Part shown: in pieces, positions 56,216 through 64,000 of the stretch
Position numbering within the stretch: position 1 is the stretch's first letter
Layout of the letters: every line of letters starts with the position of its first letter
Made by a program: the position numbers and the translations under genes
Notes under the pieces: generated by a model
Databases searched by the model: none
What the model saw: the letters and a program-made list of their open reading frames with translations, nothing else
What the model was told of the DNA's origin: nothing
Assembly: GCA_032718565.1 (NCBI GenBank)
Contig: JAVGVS010000629.1
Span: 1 to 64,000, forward strand
DNA: 64,000 nucleotides
Reading direction: 5' to 3'
Source: Distichodus sexfasciatus
Lineage: Eukaryota; Chordata; Actinopteri; Characiformes; Distichodontidae

Positions 56216-56544
56216 CGAGGGCTGTTATGTGGTCTGGGGTGTGAGATAGCCGTCCCGCTATCTGTCTCCATCTCTGTCTCCAGCTCTAACTCCTGAAGCC
56301 TGAAGCAAACACCGCTGCAGAACTTTTAATACGCCTGATAACACAGACCAAGTTTTGCAACACTTTTAAAAGTTTGTCTGACCAGCTGAAGGAGGAGTGA
56401 AAGGAGGAATATGCTGAGAAAGACACGTGGTATGACTAAAAAAAAAAGGGACGAGCATGACCAATGGAGTCTGAAACGTAGTCTGTTAAATTTTCCACAA
56501 CATCTGTGTTGTTATTAGTGCTGAAAAGTAATCAGTAGTGGCAG
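56216..56544. other. No gene seen
   Basis: Unique sequence. Confidence 0.35.
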
Positions 56545-56664
56545 CACCTGGGCAGCGGTGCATGGGTACGATACCTTGCTCATGAGTACCTCAGCGGTAC
56601 CTTTATCAGTCCGGGACTTCCGATCATAGGTCAACTATGTAACGGTTACACTAACAACTGCCCC
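56545..56664 (-). repeat. SINE-B fragment
   Basis: GGGGCAGTTGTTAGTGTAAC on the minus strand, followed by AGTCCCGGACTG and GGTACCGCTGAGGTACTC. Confidence 0.8.
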
Positions 56665-56841
56665 AATACGTGCCCTAAAGCATGAGAAAAAGTAGTTAAA
56701 GATTTTACAACTTGCCATTGCCCACAATATCCTAAATGAGATTAATCAATAATCTCAATTAATTAATAGACCATCACCTAAGAAACGAGAAAGGAGACCA
56801 TAATCTCAAATCACGATGTCTTTTTACATCCTGATGACGAT

Positions 56842-57002
56842 TAGAGGTGTTAAAATCAATCGCATTATCAAAGCACCGCGACGCAGACATGGACAATTCT
56901 GCGCTGATGCAGCGGCAGACCATAACCACTTATAATGGATGTTTTTTCATTTTTCATTTCATTTTCGTAATCGAATTGAATTGAGAGACCACTGAACCTC
57001 TA
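56842..57002. mobile_element. Short hAT-like MITE, 161 bp
   Basis: TAGAGGTGTT at the left and CTGAACCTCTA at the right. The flanks ATGACGAT (56834-56841) and ATAACAAT (57003-57010) agree at 6 of 8 bases. Confidence 0.6.
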
Positions 57003-57126
57003 ATAACAATAGATATCACAATATCGTGCAATTTGTGCAAATTCAATGCAACTTCCGCAAACAATATCTCATATCTATGCACATTGAACTGCCAACGTGC
57101 GCTCGAAACACTCTGCCCGTGCTCAT

Positions 57127-57564
57127 ATGGAACACCAAAGGTGCCAGAATTTGCCTATATTATTACACAACAAAACAGTAAAACATCTGTTTTTATGCTG
57201 TTATATGTATTAAAAACACAGTTGTTTTGAAGTGCTCTAGTGACTTGTGATCAAACACCGTTTTCTACGCTGTAAAATGGATGTAAAAGGCAAGTTGTGG
57301 CACCTTTGGCGTTCCACAGATCTGAGCGCGAGGGTGCGGAGTGTTTCGAGCGCTTGTGTAGGCAGAGTTGAGCGCACACAAACAAGATTTTTCTTGTTAA
57401 AATTCCACTGCGCACTCAGAACATATGTCACATGGCACAAAAATAACCCATAATATTCTCTCTACCTACATCCACATGGTGCTGTGGTGACTACTGCAAA
57501 CCCTCATCCAAACCATCAACAAATACTGAGATAAACAGTGTATTTTGTGACACCACGAAATAAA
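57127..57564 (+). repeat. Dispersed family shared with 17013, with inverted repeat
   Basis: TGGAACACCAAAGGTGCCAG at 57127 is mirrored by GGCACCTTTGGCGTTCCA ending at 57316, a terminal-repeat-like pair that extends through AATTTGCC/GGCAAGTT. The remaining part to AAATAAAC (57564) matches 17190-17351. The element may thus be a small MITE inside or beside a larger family. Confidence 0.68.
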
Positions 57565-58654
57565 CATTGTTAGCATTCACAGTAACTAGAGAACATCATT
57601 AAATATTAAGAGACAGAAATGCTCAATATTCTTCAGACCAAACAGCGTCCTACCGAACAGCCCAGTCATTTTCTCGATACGGCGCTTTAACGTCTCACAC
57701 GGCTCATCGGGGGAATTCTAAGCGCTTCTCAAGCCTCCCATTAAGTGACGCTGCGTCGAATTCGAGCAACGTTTACCGTCGGCTGTGAAGCGTCGCGGCG
57801 ACCAGAGTTCCGGCGGGAACGTCGTCGTCCTCTTTAATGAGCGCAGATTTAAAATCCTGCAGGACTGTTGGACTCGGGCCATGGGTACAAGCAGACCGAC
57901 TGCGGGCAATTCCACTTTCATCTTTCTTCCAGGAAGATTTTTTTCCCCGCAGAAAGAATATGAGACCAGTGGTTTTAATTATGAAACATCTGTAGTCTCT
58001 GAAGCAGATGCCACAAGTTCCACAAGGACATCTGCTTAACAGGAAAAGTTTACTTTGAGTTTTGATCGTCAGTGTAGCTGGCACTTTGCTGTCAGTAACA
58101 ATCCGGCTCTGACCGTTACACGCCAAGCTCATATGGGTCCTAGAAAGAGGTGTTGGCTAACTAGTTAGTCAGCTGCGAGGATATTAATATTTCATTTATC
58201 AATTACATATTTATGTGTTGTAATAAACCCCTGCAATTATTCCAGCAGCTATCTCACAGTCTGGAGCTGACAAATTCCCTGGCGTGTTTACAGCTGATAT
58301 ACTCCCTAACTGTAAAAAAATAAATACTGCAACCGTTTATGCACTGGGAAAATCCACTTAGTGCACAGCTCAAAAACTGTATAAACTGCTCATGATAAAA
58401 GACACGGGTAGGCCTGAGTATCATTCATACATTTTCCATAGCAGTACCAGAACGATATCTTGATTTTCAATACTTATCGTGAAACCAGTATGTTTTTAAA
58501 ATCAATTTCAACAACAAAAATACATTAAACATTACACTACAGATGGTTTCTATTCCGCTCAACAGGGCATTCAAAGCAGTTTAGATCGTTACACAAATGT
58601 GCTGTATGTTTATTAGCTTGTTAGATAATGCTAATAATCTAGACGCTATTAGAT
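57565..58654. other. CpG-bearing unique DNA; no confirmed exon
   Basis: 57650-58030 is repeat-free and CpG-rich with open frames on both strands (84 and 119 codons) but without matching splice sites. TTTAATGAGCGCAGATTTAA and GGTTTTAATTATGAAAC are enhancer-like. CAGTACCAGAACGATATC near 58443 may be a transposon end. Confidence 0.35.
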
Positions 58655-58964
58655 TAGCCACTCTACAAGCCAATAAAACAGTGAGCTTGGTCTTGAGGAG
58701 TGTCCACTGTGGTTTGCTGAGTTAAACATATGAAGTGATCGGTTTGGATAACTGCTTCCAGTGAAGTGATTTCCTCATTATAGATATGAAAGAGAGAAAT
58801 ATTGAATGAACATCTTTAATGTTGCTTAGGCTTTGCATTGGTCCGGTTTCGGTCTCGATTCGGTCTTGCCCCGCCCTGGTCTCGGTCTCGGTCTCGGCCC
58901 TTCAGTCTCGGTCTCAACACACTCTGGTCTTGGTTTAGGTGGTCTTGCCCCCAACTCTAACTGT
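58655..58964 (-). mobile_element. Truncated inverted copy of the element at 29251
   Basis: It ends CCACCTAAACC..GGTGGTCTTGCCCCCAACTCTAA, inverse of the TAGAGTTGGG end. The ACTGCTTCCAGTGAAG and TGAGTTAAACATATGAAGTG blocks mirror 29365-29420. GGTCTCGGTCTCGGTCTCGG is a local triplication. Confidence 0.7.
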
Positions 58965-59705
58965 CTCTATAGTAGATATGTGGTAAGATTTCTTTAACGT
59001 AATCTGTTAATTTCCGTTGTAGTTATATAGCTATGCATGTGACAAATATTCTCGAATCTTAGGTAAGAAAATTCTCATTGTCCAAATAAGTGCACGCACC
59101 AACACACGGTAAAACCCATATGAACTTTTAGATCCTACTTCCATAGCTTAGGGTGGCATCTCTACAAAAGCAACGTTCACCCTTTTTGAAAACAAAAAGT
59201 GTGACGTCAGACACAAACTCGAACTGTGTGTCCTGCAGCAGGAGGTGCACCTGTACTTCCTGTTTTGTGTCTATGGCTTTTAGTACGGCACCGCTGATTA
59301 GACTCCTGGCTCGGTTGATTGTACTTATTTCCTGTTGATTCTCGCGTTCCATTAGCGTAAACCAAATGTTTTATTTTATTCTCACACACACACAAACACA
59401 CACTGCTTTGCTCTCTCCAAACAATAGAGAACAAACACGCCAGGCCAGAGGGAGCCACTCATATTAATTTAGCACACATGCTGCTGACATTTCACAGGTT
59501 CCCACTGCTGTGTGTGTGTGTGTGTGTGTGTTCCCTGCAGGTGGTGTGTCCAGTAGCCAAAATTACATCTGCATAAATGATGTCAACGTGACTGTGCCTC
59601 CCTCTGTCTCTCGCGTTCTCTTCCTCTCTGCTTTTTTCACCCTCCCTGCATCTCTCTTTCTCCACACCGTCTCTCTCTCTCTCTCTCTCTCCAGTGTCAC
59701 CCTTT
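58965..59705. other. No gene seen; GT and TC runs
   Basis: GT run at 59511-59531 and (TC)n at 59669-59691. Otherwise unique. Confidence 0.45.
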
Positions 59706-59823
59706 GGGGCGGTTGGTAGTGTAATGGTTGGGGAGTTTGCCCCGTGATCTGAAGGTTGCAGGTTCAAATGACGGACAGGTAAAGGTACCGCTGAGGTACT
59801 CTTGAGCAAGGTACCATGTCCTG
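59706..59823 (+). repeat. SINE-B 5' part, plus strand
   Basis: GGGGCGGTTGGTAGTGTAAT, TGGGGAGTTTGCCCCGTGAT, B box AGGTTGCAGGTTCAAATG and GGTACCGCTGAGGTACTC. The tail is missing. Confidence 0.87.
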
Positions 59824-59844
59824 GACTGAGAACCTACAGACTTA

Positions 59845-60215
59845 GGCCTCGTTCACACGGACGTCTGAACCAGGCGTTTTTCTGGCATTCGTGGCACCAG
59901 GTGAGCACCGACTGAACGCTGACTGTTTTTTTCTGCTCACTGGGGCAAATCAAAGCGTCCACACGGGCGTTCAGCACCGGCGTTCAGCACCGGCATTCAG
60001 CACCGGCGTTCAGCACCGGCGTTCAGCCGGCTGCGCGTTCGGGTGGAGTCAAATAAACGCCGCATGCAACGTTTTCTTGGCATCAAAATCCTGACAAACA
60101 CGAGGAAAACAACGCTATTGCGAACGCCAATCGAACGCAGCTACAAAACGTAGCAAAAAAAAACGCGTATGGCGTTCAGAGGGCGTTGATTTCAAACGTC
60201 CGTGTGGACGAGGCC
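59845..60215. mobile_element. Harbinger-like MITE with TTA duplication
   Basis: GGCCTCGTTCACACGGACGT at the left and ACGTCCGTGTGGACGAGGCC at the right form a 20-bp inverted terminus with one mismatch. TTA flanks each side (59842-59844 and 60216-60218). It is 371 bp with no transposase. Many GAACGC/GCGTTC motifs fill the interior. Confidence 0.9.
59966..60030. repeat. 13-bp tandem repeat GGCGTTCAGCACC, five units
   Basis: Four full units and a fifth ending GGCGTTCAGCCGG, one with a G-to-A change, inside the Harbinger-like MITE. Confidence 0.95.
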
Positions 60216-61140
60216 TTATAGTGAACGTCTGCATCTCTACCTCTTGGGGGGAAATTGGGGGGCCTGTTTTAAACGTATTCGGATATTTTTTATAAACACA
60301 CATTTTTATACGTTTAGGCCTTTTGTTTACACGTAAATAGACTCAGACACATATTTCTTAAAAAGTGAAGATTTCTCAAAACGCTGGATTCTCTGGATGT
60401 GTGTAAATAAAAGGCCAAAAGTATTTTTTAAAAATGTGTTTATAAAAATATCTGCATACGTGTAAACATGCCAAATCAGCCAAATACTGGTAAATATAGA
60501 ATATTTACACTGATTTCAAGTCCATTTGTGCCTGTCCACTGCCAAGACCTTCACACACACAACCAGACAGGACAGATGTAGAACATTTAGAGAGCGCTTA
60601 GAGATTTCAGAGGTTTAAAAATCATGACAACAAATACGGTTAATAAAGCAAACGTCCAGCATCCGCCGTCTCCCGTAATTAACCCGAAATCACACCCAGG
60701 CGAGATAAATCGGGCATGGCATTGACTGCCAACTGGATTTAATGGGTAGGTGTGGAGAAGGCGGGGGGCATTACTAACTGGGATGAGAGGAGCTGATGAA
60801 AGGCCCTGATTGGAGACAGAAAATGAGGAGACAGAAAACATGTCATTTAATTTCACGAGGAAGCCATTTTTCTTGTTTTCCTTTTTAACAGTCAATGCTT
60901 CCATGAATTTTTGTTAACAAGATTTGTGAGATTTCAAAACAAATATTTTTTTGTCACCAAATGTTGGAGTTTCATTTTCAGCACGGCCCAAGTTGCTTTT
61001 TCTGGTCATGATATGAGTTTGTGTTATTTTTATTATGCTTTAAAAATTATTACAGCACACCACACCACAATAAAATGCAACCATTACATCTGACCCATTA
61101 CCGTTTCTAGCAAGTTGATACCTTCTTGGTACCTTGATCA
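60216..61140. promoter_or_regulatory. Unique DNA with candidate conserved block at 60640-60860
   Basis: 60640-60860 contains CGTAATTAACCCG, GGATTTAATGGGTAGG and CATTACTAACTGGG in repeat-free sequence with an enhancer-like look. The surrounding DNA is AT-rich and shows nothing else. Confidence 0.22.
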
Positions 61141-61450
61141 CGGGCAGGTCTGGGCAATTAATCAAATATTAATCAAAGCTGACGTTCACAACCTCTAATC
61201 AATGTCCAATGTCAATGATCGTTTTGTAAATTCTGTTAGTACTTTCTTAATACTTTTCCCAGTGTGCGTTCACTTAAAAATATTCTACCATGTGTGTTGT
61301 TACATGATACCACCTCATTCAGTCTGCCACTACATTTGTGTGTAAACTTGAATTATTCTAAATTCACAAAATATAGGCACTGTTTTTAGTTGTAGTTATG
61401 GTTTTATAGCTTTAATAGTTGAGCATATTTACAGTACAAACCTTATCAGT
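61141..61450 (-). mobile_element. GGGCTG family fragments
   Basis: The reverse complement of 61405-61450 (CTGATAAGGTTTGTACTG, AAATATGCTCAACTATTAAAG) matches 62550-62595. The left part starts GGTCTGGGCAATTAATC. Boundaries are unclear. Confidence 0.45.
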
Positions 61451-61478
61451 AAGTTATGATGGCAAAAAAATCAACATT

Positions 61479-61607
61479 AGTAGTGTAGCGGTTCGCAAGT
61501 TCGCCCCGTGATCGGAAGGTCATAGGTTCAAATGGCGGACTATTAAAGTTACCACTGAGGTACTCATGAGCAAGGTACTGTCCAAAGCATTGCTCCCGGG
61601 AACCTCA
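61479..61607 (+). repeat. SINE-B copy, one arm of an inverted pair
   Basis: TAGTAGTGTAGCGGTTCG, CCCCGTGATCGGAAGG, a B-box-like ATAGGTTCAAATGGC and ACCACTGAGGTACTCATG. Confidence 0.85.
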
Positions 61608-61610
61608 GTG

Positions 61611-61701
61611 ATACCTTTACCGGTCTTGGGATTTAAACCGGCGACCTTCTGATCACGGGGCCAACGCCCTACCCTTTGTGCCCCAAACTACCAACTGCCC
61701 C
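61611..61701 (-). repeat. SINE-B copy, inverted partner
   Basis: Minus-strand GGGGCAGTTGGTAGTTTGG, CCCCGTGATCAGAAGGTCG and GGTATCACTGAGG. It lies tail-to-tail with 61479-61607. Confidence 0.85.
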
Positions 61702-62449
61702 GTCATGATGAACAAGAGTTTAAACTTGTTGTTGGTGATTTTCACAAACTTCCATTTTCATTTCCAATCCCACCAGCGGCCACATCCATGCATGTTTAAA
61801 AGCAAGACCCAAACACAGCAGCAGCACATGCAGGACTCGCATTTCACTCACAAAGACGCTTCATTGTGTAGAGCATGAACACACACCCACTGCTGGCTGT
61901 ACTGCATAATGGAACATTCTCAGTGTAATACTCATACCACGTAAATGAAGTGTGTGTCCAAAGCTCTGAACAAGTGCTTTAAAGCCTTGCGTGTGTGTGC
62001 GTTAGCGTGCCAGCGCCCAATGGTGCCACATGAAGCTGTAAATGATGTTTTGATGTTGTAATGAACACAGGGTCAAACAACCACAGCATGTGGTCTGCAT
62101 TACGCAGTGCTCACACATGTAGATGTTCACTCCGTTTTTGAGGAAAAAACATGAATTTATTTCTATTTCTACCCCTTGCTGATACTGCTGTCCTTCACGC
62201 CATCCGTTTCTCTCGCTTCCTCACATTCACAGACCCTGATATGTGTTTTGTGTGTGTGTAGACGTGTGGGAGAGAGTAGTTCACCCCAAGGACGGAGCTC
62301 CAGGCTGGTAATCTCTGCATTAATATAATAACAAGTAGGTTAATAATAGTACAACATCCAGAACGTTCCTCACATCTCACTGCTCATTTCAAATCCCGTT
62401 TCATCAGGGGGAAGGTTTGGAACAGTATGATTCTGATGACGGTGTGCAT
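61702..62449. other. No gene seen
   Basis: Unique DNA with no exon or RNA signal. Confidence 0.4.
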
Positions 62450-62732
62450 TAGGTCTGGCCGATAAGACCTCAAATTAATATCATGAACATTTTACATAAT
62501 TAACATTAATGAGCATTTATTTTGTTTTAGGTTTTTATAGTTATAGTTCACTGACAAGGTTTGTACTGTAAATATGCTCAGCTATTAAAGCTGGGATTGT
62601 TTTAATATTAAAATTACTGAAAGAAAACACACAGATGCAGTCGCAGACTGAATGCGTCACTGAAGTGAAAAGATACTATAATGGGCAAAATTACGTTGAT
62701 TTGAGATTCCGAATTGACATGTTATAAATTTA
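62450..62732 (+). mobile_element. GGTCTGGCCGATAAGACC element copy
   Basis: It starts GGTCTGGCCGATAAGACCTC and shares AAATATGCTCAGCTATTAAAG and GTTGATTTGAGATTCCGAA with the 15988, 51117 and 44700 copies. Its right end is replaced by SINE-B. Confidence 0.6.
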
Positions 62733-62961
62733 GGTGAGTGATTATTTGTCACTGTGAACACACCACAGCACAGCACAGGTTGAACCACAACCAAATATGA
62801 CCTCTGCATTTGGCCAATCCATGAAGGAGCAGTGAGCAGCTTTTTTTGGCAGCAGTGCTTGGGGACGGTACTTTGCTCAATGGTACCTTTACCAGAGATT
62901 TGAACTGGTGACCCTCCACTCATAGAGCCAACACCCTAACTGTTAATTAACCAACTGCTCC
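62733..62961 (-). repeat. SINE-B copy
   Basis: The tail GGTGAGTGATTATTTGTCAC, ACAACCAAATATGACC, AATCCATGAAGGAGCAG and the head GGAGCAGTTGGTTAATTAAC (minus) are complete apart from small deletions. Confidence 0.87.
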
Positions 62962-64000
62962 TAATGTCAGGTTTGATTCATTTTCGTTTAATTGCTCAGC
63001 TGTAGTGTGAGTCTGATGATGGTGAGGTTTTATGATGATGACGATGATGATGATGGCAGTAGTGGTGAAGGTGAAGTGTTTGTTGATGGTATGGTGGTGA
63101 TGGTTGTGATAAAGACGTGTATGATGATGATAATTATGATGACTCATTTCTCACACACACCGAGAAGTGTGTATCTAGAGATTAAACTGGACTACAGCAT
63201 TCTTACTGATCCTAAAGAGCCCTTAAATATACACACACACTCACTCACACACTCATCACAGGTAGACACCACTCACTCGGGTAGAAGGTAAATATTCAAT
63301 CCAGTGTGTAGAGAGCAATTCAGCCTACAAGCACACACACGCACACACACACACACACTCGAGTGTCCATTAGAGGAAGTAGATGACTTCTGCTTCTTTG
63401 GACCTGTGAGCGTTTGACCAACTATAAGATCGACATTCATTTTGGAAGTGTGTGTGTGTGTTCCAGAATGACTGGAAGCTTAAAAACTGCCCCGTCAGTG
63501 ACTCTGTGCAGTACTTTGGGAGATAAGAGAGTTTTGTCGAGTTTCTAAACTGCCAGCAATCCCTGCTTCACACACCTTATCACCAGCTTCCGCTAATTCC
63601 TCAGCACTTGTCGTCTGCAGCTGTACACACACACACACACACACACAGGATTTAAAACCGGTATCTCATTTGTGACAAACACACAGTCACATGGTGTGTC
63701 AAGACTCCTGCGTGCACACACACACACACACACACACATTCTAAAGGATCCAGCTTGTAGCTAGTTCACTAGGTTAACAGCTTAAAGCAGAGTTGGTATC
63801 CTGGAGGATTTTCATCTTACCGGTGAGTCAATTCTGCTGAGCTTCTACCGGAGACAAGGTGTCAATGTTCTTAACTCAGGAATGATGGAAAACCTTCAGG
63901 ATACTGGAACTGGACAACCATGTCTCAAAGGGACATTCAACACAACCACAGTAATGCATTTACCAATAAAGGAGAGCAAAAACCATTCGTTTGGAGTGAG
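62962..64000. other. No gene seen; GAT, CA and GT runs
   Basis: (GATGAT)n at 63032-63054 and CA runs at 63338-63358, 63627-63648 and 63717-63738. The ends run into the window edge without gene signals. Confidence 0.5.

Noticed and set aside
57773..58132. Overlapping open frames on both strands (84 and 119 codons)
   Set aside because: No splice sites, signal or domain. The CpG-bearing DNA may be regulatory. Protein coding is not supported.

Overview
The window looks like non-coding DNA, intronic or intergenic, from a ray-finned (teleost) fish. The signs are very dense (CA)n/(GT)n and (GA)n/(CT)n microsatellites, many short non-autonomous DNA transposons with hAT-like 6-8 bp or Harbinger-like TTA target-site duplications, a decayed Tc1/mariner element, LINE relics of CR1/L2 and Tx1 type, and two tRNA-derived SINE families. 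One SINE family has the fish-typical 'AGAGCGTCTGC'-like tail. Nothing bacterial, plasmid-like or viral was seen, and no intact gene could be identified. Placement below 'teleost' (perhaps otophysan) is only an impression from remembered repeats.

Layout. 0-10 kb holds non-autonomous DNA transposons: 93-349, 1280-1670 with a perfect 8-bp duplication, 2760-3302, 4075-5181, 5453-6385 and 7587-8013. 10-20.5 kb alternates polypurine tracts (10.4-10.9, 11.7-12.7, 18.2-19.1, 20.1-20.5 kb) with MITEs (13025, 14359) and SINEs. 21-31 kb is repeat-dense: SINE-B copies, a Tc1 relic (23875-24953) carrying a nested hAT-like insertion, an AT-rich foldback (25.8-26.07 kb), a tRNA-Lys pseudogene and a CR1/L2-type LINE relic at 30.5 kb. 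34.5-36.5 kb is a CT-rich tract that twice contains the C-terminal end of a Tx1-type LINE ORF2. 37-45 kb has CA-linked repeats, a low-complexity CTCACT tract and a hAT-like element (41316-42254). 46.4-56.2 kb contains several GA or CT tracts, one with a roughly 231-242 bp higher-order period, plus hAT-like elements at 50255 and 52779 (the latter with a perfect 8-bp duplication). 56.5-63 kb carries more SINE-B copies, small MITEs and a Harbinger-like MITE with an internal 13-bp tandem array.

Possible host-gene sequence is limited. The best candidates are a minus-strand first coding exon at 39162-39272 (strong start context, hydrophobic anchor, donor site, CpG-rich surroundings) and a plus-strand 111-bp phase 1-1 exon at 25094-25204 that abuts homeobox-motif-rich DNA. 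Several non-repetitive, TAAT-rich or CpG-rich blocks look like conserved non-coding elements, but this cannot be shown from a single genome. No operon, pathway or novel molecular system can be supported. The main interest is transposon biology and repeat architecture.
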